From: an uncultured Winogradskyella sp.
Lineage (GTDB): Bacteria; Bacteroidota; Bacteroidia; Flavobacteriales; Flavobacteriaceae
Direction: 5' to 3'
Assembly (NCBI RefSeq): GCF_947495255.1
Contig: NZ_CANLYI010000006.1
Coordinates: 62,001 to 126,000, forward strand
Length of the DNA stretch: 64,000 bases
A program made the position numbers and the translations under genes. Within the stretch, counting starts at the first letter, position 1; each line of letters starts with the position of its first letter. This document shows positions 51,562 to 59,496 of this stretch, one piece after another. Below the pieces are notes generated by a model that saw only the letters and a program-made list of their open reading frames with translations, searched no databases and was not told the DNA's origin.

Positions 51562-52890
51562 ATGCTATTACGTAAAGAAAATATACTCATTGTTGATGAT
51601 GATATCAATATTTTAGAACTTCTACAACGTCATTTACAGTCATGGAACTATCATGTTTTTAAGGCGATTTCAGTAAAAGAAGCCGTTGTGATTTTACGAG
51701 ACACTAAAATTGATTTATTGATTACCGATTTAAAAATGCCAGAAATTGATGGCTTTGAGCTCATAAAATATGTGTCTGAGCATTATCCTAAATTGCCTAA
51801 ATTAGTAGTTACTGGTTATCCATCTGTTCAAGGTTCTTTGGCTGCAATTAAGTCTGGTGTGGTAGATTATTTAACAAAACCCTTTACAAGAGAAGAATTA
51901 AAACTAGCATTAGAAAGGTCATTAATTACGTCTGGTGAAAAGGTGTTACCCTCCAAAAATACTTCATTAGAAAAGCATAAAGCCTACGCAGAAATCATTG
52001 GCAATTCAGAAAAAATAAATGATGTTATACAAGTCATTGAGCGCGTAAAAGACAATAAAGCAACCATCTTTGTAAAAGGAGAGAGCGGAACAGGTAAGGA
52101 GTTGGTAGCACGTGCCATACATTATCAAGGTAAGTTTTCTAGAGCTCCATTTATTGCTGTAAACTGTGGTGCTATTCCTGAAAATTTATTAGAATCAGAA
52201 CTGTTCGGCTATTTAAAAGGCGCATTTACTGGAGCAGAAACGAATAGAGAAGGCTTTTTTCAAGCCGCAAATGGAGGGACTATTTTTTTAGATGAAATAG
52301 GAAACGCTTCGTTAGCTGTGCAATCGCGTTTATTGCGTGTATTGCAAGAAAAGGAGGTTGTTAAAGTGGGTTCTACAAAGGCAGAGAAAATAGATGTCCG
52401 TGTTATAGCAGCTACAAATAGTGATTTACAAGACATGATTAAAAAACAGACCTTTAGAGAAGATTTGTTTTATAGGTTAACGGTTGTAGAAATCAATGTG
52501 GCACCATTGCGAGAGCGAAAAGAGGATATTGCCTTATTAGTCGATAAGTTCTTATTTAAATATGGTTTAGAATACAAAGATAGATTTGTAAAAATCACAC
52601 CTGAAGCTCTAGTTATTTTAGAACGCTATAATTGGCCTGGTAACATAAGAGAACTCGAGAATGTTATTCAGCGTTCCGTTATTATGTGTGAAAAAATTAT
52701 TGATGTAGAGCATTTGCCAGAACATTTAAAACATACGTTAAGTTTTTCTTCAGAAGCATTGGTTCCGTTAAAAGTTATCGAGAAGCAATACATTGAAAAG
52801 GTATTGCGAGCTACAGGAAATAATAAAACAAAGGCAGCAGAAATACTTCAAATAGACCGAAAAACTATTCGGCAAAAACTTTCGGAATAA
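51562..52890 (+). CDS. NtrC-family sigma-54 response regulator
   Basis: 442 residues in three domains. The receiver has the phospho-acceptor D56 in LLITDLKMPEIDG. The AAA+ sigma-54 activator domain has Walker A GESGTGKE at 173-180, the sigma-54 contact loop GAFTGA at 220-225, and Walker B GGTIFLDEIGN. A Fis-type HTH lies at about 415-440 (NNKTKAAEILQIDRKTIRQKL). It should drive RpoN-dependent promoters when phosphorylated by the kinase 8 nt upstream. Glutamate dehydrogenase lies downstream, but no -24/-12 box is visible there, so its targets are open. Confidence 0.95.
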   Translation: MLLRKENILIVDDDINILELLQRHLQSWNYHVFKAISVKEAVVILRDTKIDLLITDLKMPEIDGFELIKYVSEHYPKLPKLVVTGYPSVQGSLAAIKSGVVDYLTKPFTREELKLALERSLITSGEKVLPSKNTSLEKHKAYAEIIGNSEKINDVIQVIERVKDNKATIFVKGESGTGKELVARAIHYQGKFSRAPFIAVNCGAIPENLLESELFGYLKGAFTGAETNREGFFQAANGGTIFLDEIGNASLAVQSRLLRVLQEKEVVKVGSTKAEKIDVRVIAATNSDLQDMIKKQTFREDLFYRLTVVEINVAPLRERKEDIALLVDKFLFKYGLEYKDRFVKITPEALVILERYNWPGNIRELENVIQRSVIMCEKIIDVEHLPEHLKHTLSFSSEALVPLKVIEKQYIEKVLRATGNNKTKAAEILQIDRKTIRQKLSE

Positions 52891-52976
52891 TCATTTTTTA
52901 CTGATACATTTTTACTCAACTGGGTAATTATGTACCACTTGGTTTTTTAATCAGAATTTTCATAATACTACTCAAG

Positions 52977-53000
52977 CCCTTTATTCTAAAGGGTTTTCTT
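52977..53000 (+). terminator. Terminator of the two-component operon
   Basis: CCCTTTA (52977-52983) pairs perfectly with TAAAGGG (52987-52993) around TTC and is followed by TTTTCTT. Confidence 0.82.
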
Positions 53001-53077
53001 GTTTTGCTATTTTTTATCTAAATGCTTTGGCATAAGCATTGCCTTTTGGTACATGTATAACAATAATAAGTTTTAAT

Positions 53078-53254
53078 ATGAATCACTTTAATATTTGTCC
53101 GAGTTGCATGCATCGCAATAATTGTGTGTTAACAGCACAAAAAGACAAAGTTTGGTCTTGTAGCGAGTTTGACGAAGAAATGCCAAATAATTGCGATTTA
53201 GAGACTGTAAAAAAAACAGGAGAACCCAAAAAGCAAGTTCTACAATTAGTTTAA
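53078..53254 (+). CDS. Four-cysteine small protein
   Basis: 58 residues from the ATG at 53078. Four cysteines in a C7-x2-C10-x5-C16-x11-C28 pattern (CPSCMHRNNC, then SCSEFDEE) form a likely metal site, zinc or iron-sulfur. The tail is charged. I have seen similar short proteins in Bacteroidota without a function. It lies between the two-component operon and glutamate dehydrogenase. The frame extends upstream to a TTG, but the ATG choice keeps the conserved-looking part intact. Confidence 0.7.
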   Translation: MNHFNICPSCMHRNNCVLTAQKDKVWSCSEFDEEMPNNCDLETVKKTGEPKKQVLQLV

Positions 53255-53273
53255 TTATTTAACGCTAAACATT

Positions 53274-53411
53274 ATGACAATAAACACATTAATAGCAACA
53301 ATTACATGTCAAAATTCCATAGGTAAAACGTCTAGAAACATATCAGCTAGGCATAAATACATTATTGAGAAATATCATGAAAGGTCTATCACTAATCGCT
53401 ATTTCAAGTAA
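53274..53411 (+). CDS. Possible 45-residue micro-ORF
   Basis: An ATG at 53274 opens a 45-codon frame 19 nt after the stop of the four-cysteine gene. The product is basic and soluble (KTSRNISARHKYIIEKYHER in the middle) with no recognisable motif. Proximity supports a two-gene unit, but length and lack of similarity leave it doubtful. Without a call, 53255-53504 would be simple leader sequence of the dehydrogenase gene. Confidence 0.35.
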   Translation: MTINTLIATITCQNSIGKTSRNISARHKYIIEKYHERSITNRYFK

Positions 53412-53504
53412 GGTTTTACAAAAACAGGAATAGACTAATATTCTACTTTAAAAACAAAGGTTGCTATTGTAACAACGATAGACCTCATACTAAATACATA
53501 AAAA

Positions 53505-54809
53505 ATGACAGCTATAACAGCAGAATTAAAAAAGAAAACCAAAAAAGTGCCTGTAAGAGGTATGATGGATAATGTTATGGAGCAGTTTAATAGTGCTGCG
53601 AATCAAATTGATTTACATCCTAACATTAGAAAAATTTTAAGTATTGCTAATAATGAGATTATCGTCAATTTCCCTGTAAAAATGGATAATGGCGAAGTTG
53701 AAATTTTTACAGGTTACAGAGTGCAACATAATAATGCATTAGGACCTTATAAAGGTGGTTTACGTTACCATCCAACGGTAGATATTGATGCGGCAAGAGC
53801 TTTAGCGATGTGGATGACTTGGAAAACATCTTTGGCAGGATTGCCATATGGTGGAGGAAAAGGAGGCATAAAGATTGATCCTTCAAAATACTCGAAATCA
53901 GAATTAGAGCGTATCACCAGACGTTTTACGTTTGCTTTAGCAGATAATATTGGTCCTGAGCACGATATTCCTGCTCCAGATGTAAATACCAACAGCCAAA
54001 CCATGGCTTGGATAGCAGATACTTATATGAGTACACGTCCACCAGCAGAACGTGCAGCAAACCAACATGTTGTTACAGGAAAGCCAGATGGAAGTGGAGG
54101 ATTAGAAGGTAGAGATAGAGCGACAGGCTATGGTGTGTATTTGTCCATTAAGTTTTGGGCAGAGAAGAATAACGAATCATTAAAAGGTAAGAAATTCATT
54201 GTGCAAGGCTTTGGTAATGTTGGTTATTGGTCGTCTCATTTTTTAGAGAAAGATGGTGCAATATTGGTTGGTGTACAAGATGCTTTTGGTAGTCTTTATA
54301 ATCAAAAAGGAATCACTGTAGAGGATTTGTTTAAGTACAGTAAAATAAACAATGGAAGTATTGTTGATTATCCTAAAGCAAAGTCAGTAAATAAGAATAA
54401 ATTCTTTGCTTTAGACTGTGATATCTGTATTCCGGCTGCATTAGGAAATCAAATCACCAAAGAAATAGCACCAAGTATAAAAGCAAAACTTATTGCAGAA
54501 GGTGCTAATGGTCCAACAAACGTTGAAGGCGAAAAAATTCTATTAGATAGAGGAATTACTATCATTCCAGATATTTTATGCAATTCTGGAGGTGTTGTGG
54601 GAAGTTATTTTGAGTGGTTACAAAATCGTAATGGAGAACTTTGGCAATTAGATGAAGTGATGATGAAACTTCAGAAAAAACTAAAAGAATCTTTTGATAA
54701 AGTATATGCTTATTCGGAGCGTGAAGCAATTGATATGCGCACTGCAGCATATTGTATAGCTATACAGCGCATAGAGAAAGCGTATTTACAAAGGGGAATT
54801 TTTCCTTAA
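53505..54809 (+). CDS. gdhA: Glu/Leu/Phe/Val dehydrogenase (glutamate dehydrogenase)
   Basis: 434 residues of the hexameric glutamate dehydrogenase family. The substrate/catalytic lysines lie in PYKGGLRYHP (near 81-90) and GGGKGG (K119), with the catalytic Asp in PAPDVNT. The Rossmann domain has VQGFGNVGYW. It interconverts glutamate and 2-oxoglutarate plus ammonia with NAD(P). The adenine-binding Asp seems replaced (GVQDAFG), so cofactor choice is open. It lies downstream of an NtrB/NtrC-like pair and upstream of an Rnk-like gene, 22 nt away, so nitrogen or carbon stress control is plausible. Confidence 0.95.
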   Translation: MTAITAELKKKTKKVPVRGMMDNVMEQFNSAANQIDLHPNIRKILSIANNEIIVNFPVKMDNGEVEIFTGYRVQHNNALGPYKGGLRYHPTVDIDAARALAMWMTWKTSLAGLPYGGGKGGIKIDPSKYSKSELERITRRFTFALADNIGPEHDIPAPDVNTNSQTMAWIADTYMSTRPPAERAANQHVVTGKPDGSGGLEGRDRATGYGVYLSIKFWAEKNNESLKGKKFIVQGFGNVGYWSSHFLEKDGAILVGVQDAFGSLYNQKGITVEDLFKYSKINNGSIVDYPKAKSVNKNKFFALDCDICIPAALGNQITKEIAPSIKAKLIAEGANGPTNVEGEKILLDRGITIIPDILCNSGGVVGSYFEWLQNRNGELWQLDEVMMKLQKKLKESFDKVYAYSEREAIDMRTAAYCIAIQRIEKAYLQRGIFP

Positions 54810-54831
54810 AAATAATTTAAAATATGTAGAG

Positions 54832-55254
54832 ATGAAATACGGCAGTTTAATAATTGAAAAGAAAGAATATGTATACTTAAAACGTATACTTAACATATCT
54901 GGTTATGCAGAAGATCATGAAACTCAAAAATGCTTAATGAAACTATCTGACGAGCTTAAAACAGCACATATTGTAGATGCTAAAGAGGTGCCTTTAGATA
55001 TTATAAGGTTTAATAGTAAGGTTACTGTAGTTTTTGAAAATGGTATAGAAAAGAAAGTGCAACTCGTGATTCCTATGGATAAAGATGTCACTAAGAATAA
55101 AATTTCGGTGCTTACACCAATGGGTTCTGCATTAATAGGATATTCTACAGACGATGTTATAGAATGGGATTTTCCAAACGGTAAGCAGCAGATTAAAATT
55201 ACAGAAGTGTCTCAAGAAGAAGAAGCTTTTAGTAATAGTGACTTAGTAATTTAA
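54832..55254 (+). CDS. GreA/GreB C-terminal domain protein (Rnk-like)
   Basis: 140 residues. An N-terminal helix-rich stretch of about 50 residues precedes the FKBP-like GreA/GreB C-terminal domain: FNSKVTVVFENG, QLVIPMDKD, KISVLTPMGSALIGYSTDDVIEW. Without the long coiled coil of GreA it resembles Rnk, which binds RNA polymerase near the secondary channel. It begins 22 nt after gdhA and 10 nt before the next gene, so it is part of a four-gene unit. It probably tunes transcription in the stress or stationary state; this is an inference from the fold. Confidence 0.85.
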   Translation: MKYGSLIIEKKEYVYLKRILNISGYAEDHETQKCLMKLSDELKTAHIVDAKEVPLDIIRFNSKVTVVFENGIEKKVQLVIPMDKDVTKNKISVLTPMGSALIGYSTDDVIEWDFPNGKQQIKITEVSQEEEAFSNSDLVI

Positions 55255-55264
55255 ATTAGAAAAC

Positions 55265-55684
55265 ATGACAACTTTAAACACCCAAATATTTCATCATGAT
55301 TCTAATGTTGATGTTACTCACAAAATCAACACTATGGAATTAGATAATTGGATCAATCATCTAGAATACATAAATAAGGAATTGAACAATTTAATAAGTA
55401 TTTGTACTAAAGACCTTAAGAACAAATTAAATGATGAGAGTGTGCAAGAGCGCTTTAATAAGAAGAAAATTGAAAACGAAACCTTATTAAAAGCACTTCA
55501 AAAATATGGAAACTCTAGAGCTCATATTGTAGAGTGTGAAGACACACAATGTGATATGGTTTATATTACAGAGCACGAAAGTTATAGAAGAAGTTATTTA
55601 TATCATTTAGATAAATATAGAAGGTTAAAGGATGGGTTTTTTAATAAAATACAAGGTAAATTTACACTATTAAAATCGCACTAA
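55265..55684 (+). CDS. Helical protein, paralogue of the next gene
   Basis: 139 residues, soluble, almost entirely helical. The segment MELDNWINHLEYINKELNNL (about 24-43) corresponds to ELNSWINAMECFNSELDH in the next gene, and the remainder has the same length and charge pattern, so the two are diverged tandem duplicates. Possible iron-binding or ferritin-like four-helix arrangement could be considered, but there are no matching ligand pairs. It starts 10 nt after the Rnk-like gene. Its function is unknown. Confidence 0.7.
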   Translation: MTTLNTQIFHHDSNVDVTHKINTMELDNWINHLEYINKELNNLISICTKDLKNKLNDESVQERFNKKKIENETLLKALQKYGNSRAHIVECEDTQCDMVYITEHESYRRSYLYHLDKYRRLKDGFFNKIQGKFTLLKSH

Positions 55685-55706
55685 TCTATTATATATTAAT
55701 TCGCAT

Positions 55707-56093
55707 TTGACTTCAATTTCGCAACATAAAATAGACGTGCATAGACGACTGTGCATTCAAAAAGATTTCAATGAATTAAATTCATGGATTAATGCTATGG
55801 AGTGTTTTAATAGTGAGTTAGACCATTTTTCTGTCATTGAAAAACAGCTCATAAAAAATACTTCTGTTTCTGGTACTATACAAGCTATCCGTAGAAAGAA
55901 TGTTTTAAGTATGGCGAATTTGTGTAAATACGAGCAAGAACTTAAAACGGAATATGAATACGGAAAATTAGAATATGATTATAGCAGATTAAAACTGCAT
56001 GAGCAGAAACGTGCCATTTATAACAAGCTTTTTGAGGATTATAATGCGTTTAAAAATCAATTCTATTTAATAGTTAGAAAGTATCAACGTTAA
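55707..56093 (+). CDS. Helical protein, paralogue of the previous gene, TTG start
   Basis: 128 residues from a TTG; no in-frame ATG lies near the start. Like its neighbour it is soluble and helical, with the shared ELNSWINAMECFNSELDH segment near 22-39 and a Tyr/Lys-rich second half. It ends the unit that began at gdhA and is followed by a GAGTC-family terminator. The function is unknown; duplication and co-transcription suggest that the two form a heteromer. Confidence 0.65.
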   Translation: MTSISQHKIDVHRRLCIQKDFNELNSWINAMECFNSELDHFSVIEKQLIKNTSVSGTIQAIRRKNVLSMANLCKYEQELKTEYEYGKLEYDYSRLKLHEQKRAIYNKLFEDYNAFKNQFYLIVRKYQR

Positions 56094-56170
56094 TTAGAAA
56101 TCAATAAACATTTACTTGTGTTCACTTAATAATGAGCTTTAAAACAATATTTTAAAACGTTTAATTAAAC

Positions 56171-56199
56171 AATCCTGAGTCCTAGACTTGGGATTTTTT
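56171..56199 (+). terminator. GAGTC-family terminator 4
   Basis: AATCCTGAGTC (56171-56181) pairs with GACTTGGGATT (56185-56195) around CTA, followed by a T run. The GACT here restores a full pair where other copies have a wobble. Confidence 0.88.
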
Positions 56200-56246
56200 G
56201 TGTTTATTCTGCTTTTTTAATAGTTAATTAATTGGTTTTAAGTAAA

Positions 56247-56294
56247 ATACGTAGTTGTACGTATGCTGAAGTTATTTTATTTTATATAACTTCA
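56247..56294 (+). promoter_or_regulatory. Regulon promoter C: palindrome plus -7 element
   Basis: ATACGTAGTTGTACGTAT (56247-56264) matches the consensus palindrome at 16 of 18 positions; both outer arms are perfect. After exactly 22 nt comes TAACTTCA (56287-56294). The lipoprotein ATG is 29 nt downstream. Confidence 0.8.
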
Positions 56295-56323
56295 ACTCCT
56301 TGTTAATCAATTAAATATAAATT

Positions 56324-56851
56324 ATGAAAGCTAAAATAACATTTGTATTCCTTCTGATTTTCTCAATTGTAGCTTTAGGATGTAAACAAAAAGAAGAAAA
56401 AGTTGAGATAGTAGAAGTAGAGGAGGTTAAAGTTGATTTAATCAATGACGAGTTTCCGGAAGCTGAAAAAGAAATAATGGAAACATGGGAAGCTATAGTG
56501 CAAAGTCTTAAAGATGGCGATTTGGATACGCTGATATCTTTTCATGCATATAGTTCAAAATTTACGGAATTTAAAGATGGTGCATTGCGTAATGGAAGTG
56601 AAGAAAATGAGCAATATGAGCGTAATACCTTTGGTGCAGTTACTGAAATTGTAAAATTCGATGCCAACGATATGCATATTGCCGTTTATGGTGATGTAGC
56701 TAATGTGACTATGCATACTGATTTTCATCTTAAATTTGGAGAAAAGTTAGTGGTTGTAAACGACCAAATGACGATTTTGTTTGTAAAAACAGATAAAGGC
56801 TGGAAAATTGTTAGTGAGCATCATTCGCCTTTAAAAGTGGAAGAGAGTTAA
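56324..56851 (+). CDS. NTF2-like lipoprotein, copy 2
   Basis: 175 residues, the same length as the copy at 49076-49603 and about 78 percent identical by eye. The lipobox is ALGC with the cysteine at 20, followed by the same glutamate-rich linker and NTF2-like domain. Differences are spread evenly, which points to an old duplication under purifying selection. The leader (AACTCCTTGTTAATCAATTA) is also shared with copy 1. It has its own palindrome promoter and GAGTC-family terminator, so each copy is a complete transcription unit under the same regulator. Confidence 0.88.
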   Translation: MKAKITFVFLLIFSIVALGCKQKEEKVEIVEVEEVKVDLINDEFPEAEKEIMETWEAIVQSLKDGDLDTLISFHAYSSKFTEFKDGALRNGSEENEQYERNTFGAVTEIVKFDANDMHIAVYGDVANVTMHTDFHLKFGEKLVVVNDQMTILFVKTDKGWKIVSEHHSPLKVEES

Positions 56852-56884
56852 AACACCTTCCTGTTATCCCTTAATTGATTATTG

Positions 56885-56915
56885 AAAACCTAAGTCTTTG
56901 GCTTAGGTTTTTTTG
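56885..56915 (+). terminator. GAGTC-family terminator 5
   Basis: AAAACCTAAGTC (56885-56896) pairs with GGCTTAGGTTTT (56900-56911) around TTT. A and T replace the G-T wobble in the stem of other copies, so the stem is kept by compensatory change. Confidence 0.88.
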
Positions 56916-56980
56916 TATGTAGCGCAACAGACTTGGACTATTACAGTTTATAAGAACTTGTTTTAGTATCTGCTGTAAAT

Positions 56981-57049
56981 CCGATAATTACAAATATCGG
57001 CTCTAAAGACGATAAAATTGCATATTGGCAGAAAAACCGATATATTTGT
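56981..57049 (+). promoter_or_regulatory. satD promoter with three CCGATA operator half-sites
   Basis: TTG (57019-57021), a 20-nt spacer and TATATTTG (57042-57049) form a good promoter. CCGATA (56981-56986) and its inverse TATCGG (56995-57000) make an upstream inverted repeat, and a third CCGATA (57038-57043) overlaps the -7 box. This is the layout of a repressor site, probably for SatD itself. Confidence 0.6.
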
Positions 57050-57064
57050 TAGAAAGTCCTAAAA

Positions 57065-57664
57065 ATGATAGCAGTAATAACAGGAGATATTATTAACTCT
57101 AGAGACGTAGAGGTGGAGAATTGGTTAAATTCCCTTAAAAAGATACTTAATTATTATGGTAAAGAGCCAAAAGATTGGGAGATTTTTAGAGGTGATAGTT
57201 TTCAGCTATCACTAGCTCCAGAGAAAGCATTGCTGGCAGCTATACATATTAAAGCAACAATTAAACAACTAAAATCGCAAGATGTTAGAATGGCAATTGG
57301 CATTGGAGAAGAAAAATATACGTCTCCTAAAATAACAGAATCTAATGGTTCTGCTTATATAATGTCTGGAGATTGTTTTGAGTCCTTAAAAAAGCAAACT
57401 TTGGCCATAAAAACAACAGATAACGATTTAAACGAATCCATTAATATTATGCTTAGTTTGTCGCTGTTAACTGCAAATAACTGGAGTAGTACAGTCGCTA
57501 ACGTTATTAAAACAGCAATAGAAAATTCAGAAAAAAAACAACAAACCATAGCTAAACTTCTTCATAAGTCTCAAAGTAGTATTAGTGAAGCTCTAAAAAG
57601 AGGTGGATTTGAGGAAATAATGACTATGAATAATTTTTACAAAGCTAAAATCACTAAGCTATGA
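57065..57664 (+). CDS. satD: SatD family protein
   Basis: 199 residues. The N-terminal MIAVITGDIINSR and DWEIFRGDSFQ are the SatD signatures, and the C-terminus is a helix-turn-helix (QQTIAKLLHKSQSSISEALKRG, abbreviated to its core SQSSISEAL). SatD was named in a streptococcal acid-tolerance operon; its biochemical role is not settled. The HTH and the CCGATA repeats in its promoter suggest autoregulation. Its TGA overlaps the next ATG by 4 nt, pairing it with a DUF3307 membrane protein, a pairing I recall from other bacteria. Confidence 0.88.
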   Translation: MIAVITGDIINSRDVEVENWLNSLKKILNYYGKEPKDWEIFRGDSFQLSLAPEKALLAAIHIKATIKQLKSQDVRMAIGIGEEKYTSPKITESNGSAYIMSGDCFESLKKQTLAIKTTDNDLNESINIMLSLSLLTANNWSSTVANVIKTAIENSEKKQQTIAKLLHKSQSSISEALKRGGFEEIMTMNNFYKAKITKL

Positions 57665-58383
57665 TGGTACTAATCGTAAAATTTTTAATTGCTCATATCA
57701 TTGGCGATTTTGTCTTACAGCCAGACAGTTGGGTAAAGGATAAAGCAATTAATAAGCACAAATCAAAATTTTTATATCTACATGGTTTAGTTCATTTTAT
57801 AGCGCTACTTGTGTTATTTCAATTTAACTGGTACTTTTTACCCTATTTTATAATCATAGTTATCAGTCATCTCGTTATTGATCTAATTAAGATCAGCCTC
57901 GAAGGCAAAATTAATACAAGATGGTTGTTCTTTGCTGATCAAATACTTCATGTCATCATCATAGGCGCAGTGGTCTATTTTAAAGAACCCTATAAATTAG
58001 ATGTTGACATTTTTTATTCAAAAACATCACTATTGTTTATACTCGCGCTATTATTAATTTCATTTGTATCTGCAATTATTATGAAAATGGTAATGAGTAA
58101 ATGGAATTTAGAAGAAGATAATTCTGAAGACTCTCTAAAAAGCGCCGGAAAATATATAGGTATATTAGAACGTCTCTTTGTATTTAGCTTTATTTTATTA
58201 AATCAATGGAGTGCCATAGGATTGCTCATTGCAGCTAAATCTGTTTTTAGATTTGGTGATTTATCCAGAGCAAAAGATAGAAAGTTAACGGAGTACATAC
58301 TAATAGGCACTTTAATTAGTTTTGGTTTAGCAATAGCTATAGGATTGTCATTTAAATTTTTACTCCAATTTGTAAAAGAGTAA
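57661..58383 (+). CDS. DUF3307 membrane protein
   Basis: 240 residues with about six hydrophobic helices. The first holds the family motif IAHIIGDFVLQPDSWVKDK, followed by LHGLVHFIALLV and ISHLVIDLIKISL; the conserved His and Asp residues within these helices resemble a membrane-embedded metal or proton site. The family is uncharacterised. It is translationally coupled to satD (ATGA overlap). The pair may sense or respond to a membrane or nucleotide stress; this is inference. Confidence 0.88.
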   Translation: MMVLIVKFLIAHIIGDFVLQPDSWVKDKAINKHKSKFLYLHGLVHFIALLVLFQFNWYFLPYFIIIVISHLVIDLIKISLEGKINTRWLFFADQILHVIIIGAVVYFKEPYKLDVDIFYSKTSLLFILALLLISFVSAIIMKMVMSKWNLEEDNSEDSLKSAGKYIGILERLFVFSFILLNQWSAIGLLIAAKSVFRFGDLSRAKDRKLTEYILIGTLISFGLAIAIGLSFKFLLQFVKE

Positions 58384-58507
58384 AGAAAACTTGTTATTAA
58401 GAGTTAAGGTGTTACCTTATATAATAAGCACCTCAAAAAAATAAGATATTTTAATTGAAACCTTAACCGGAAATTCAGTATCATTAGCCACTAATTATTT
58501 AAAGTAT

Positions 58508-58879
58508 ATGACATACCAAGACGTTTTTGTAGAGTTCTGGGAACAAGTAAAGGAAAGCATTAAAGAAGAGACTTTTGCGAAATTAACCATGGCGAAAACC
58601 ATAGGTAAACCCGAATTAAAAAATATATTTCTCAGACCAATTTATGCAGATGATGATTTTAGAGTATTGCTTAAATATAACTTTAGGCCAAGAGAAACTG
58701 AAGATATAGAAGAGGAGATGTCTTTAGAAGAGGCATTAGTGATTATAAAATCGCATTTAAAAACTTCATTTTTATCTGTTTTGTTATTTAGCACAACTAA
58801 GGATGTTGTTTTTAAAGTGAATAAAAAAGGTGTAGGAACTATTACAGAGAACCATCCGACTTTTAAAAATGTGAATTAA
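58508..58879 (+). CDS. Small soluble protein, unknown
   Basis: 123 residues, acidic, with a mixed helix-strand pattern: TYQDVFVEFWEQVKESIKEE (helix), LKNIFLRPIYADDDFRVLLKYNF (strands), then a helical region EEMSLEEALVIIKSHL. No signal peptide or membrane helix. I recognise no family. It lies 124 nt after the DUF3307 gene with no clear promoter and 38 nt before a secreted protein gene. Confidence 0.65.
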   Translation: MTYQDVFVEFWEQVKESIKEETFAKLTMAKTIGKPELKNIFLRPIYADDDFRVLLKYNFRPRETEDIEEEMSLEEALVIIKSHLKTSFLSVLLFSTTKDVVFKVNKKGVGTITENHPTFKNVN

Positions 58880-58917
58880 TTGTTTAATTGAATAAAGGTC
58901 AATAGGTTTTGTAAAAG

Positions 58918-59415
58918 ATGAAAACAATCTTCACTTTATTATTGTTAATTAATACAGTTGTGAGCTATTCTCAAATGGATAGCATAGCCATGAAGAAGCT
59001 TATTGATAAGTCTTTTGTTTCTGATGAAGATACTAATGAATTAAATTTTATTAATAAATTTGAATTAGATAGTTCAGAAGTTAAGATTTGGAAATATAAA
59101 ACGAGAATTACATCTGAAGTGTTTTTGCCTAAGAGCGGAACTGAACTTTCAATAACCTTGTATTCTGATAATGATAGCATATATCTTATCCGAATAATAG
59201 AAAAAAGCTCAGGGAAGAATAAAATGGAAGAAGCTTTTAAAGAAACCGAATTATTCTATAACAATGATGAGTTAATAGAAGAAAGTGTAGTCTTTGGTAT
59301 GCCTGCTTGTTTGTGGCAAGATCATATTAATGATTTTTTTGAGTACAATAAGAATTTGACAATTGAAGTCTTATCTCAGCTTGCATTCAGAATTTGTAAA
59401 ATAGCTAAGGACTGA
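58918..59415 (+). CDS. Secreted protein, unknown
   Basis: 165 residues with a signal peptide (MKTIFTLLLLINTVVSYSQ, probable cleavage after 18). The mature part is acidic with alternating strands and helices, and contains one cysteine pair region near the C-terminus (MPACLWQDH, RICKIAKD). I recognise no domain. It would be periplasmic. It follows the 123-residue gene by 38 nt and may share its transcript. Confidence 0.7.
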   Translation: MKTIFTLLLLINTVVSYSQMDSIAMKKLIDKSFVSDEDTNELNFINKFELDSSEVKIWKYKTRITSEVFLPKSGTELSITLYSDNDSIYLIRIIEKSSGKNKMEEAFKETELFYNNDELIEESVVFGMPACLWQDHINDFFEYNKNLTIEVLSQLAFRICKIAKD

Positions 59416-59496
59416 AACATGCAATTATTTTAGCTAAAAATCAACAAAGTGGCATAATAAATGTGAGGTTTTAGAACTAAACAAACCTAATCAATT

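Noticed and set aside
53765-54004. Antisense ORF inside gdhA
   Set aside because: Open only as a shadow of the strongly conserved dehydrogenase codons; no start context or similarity.
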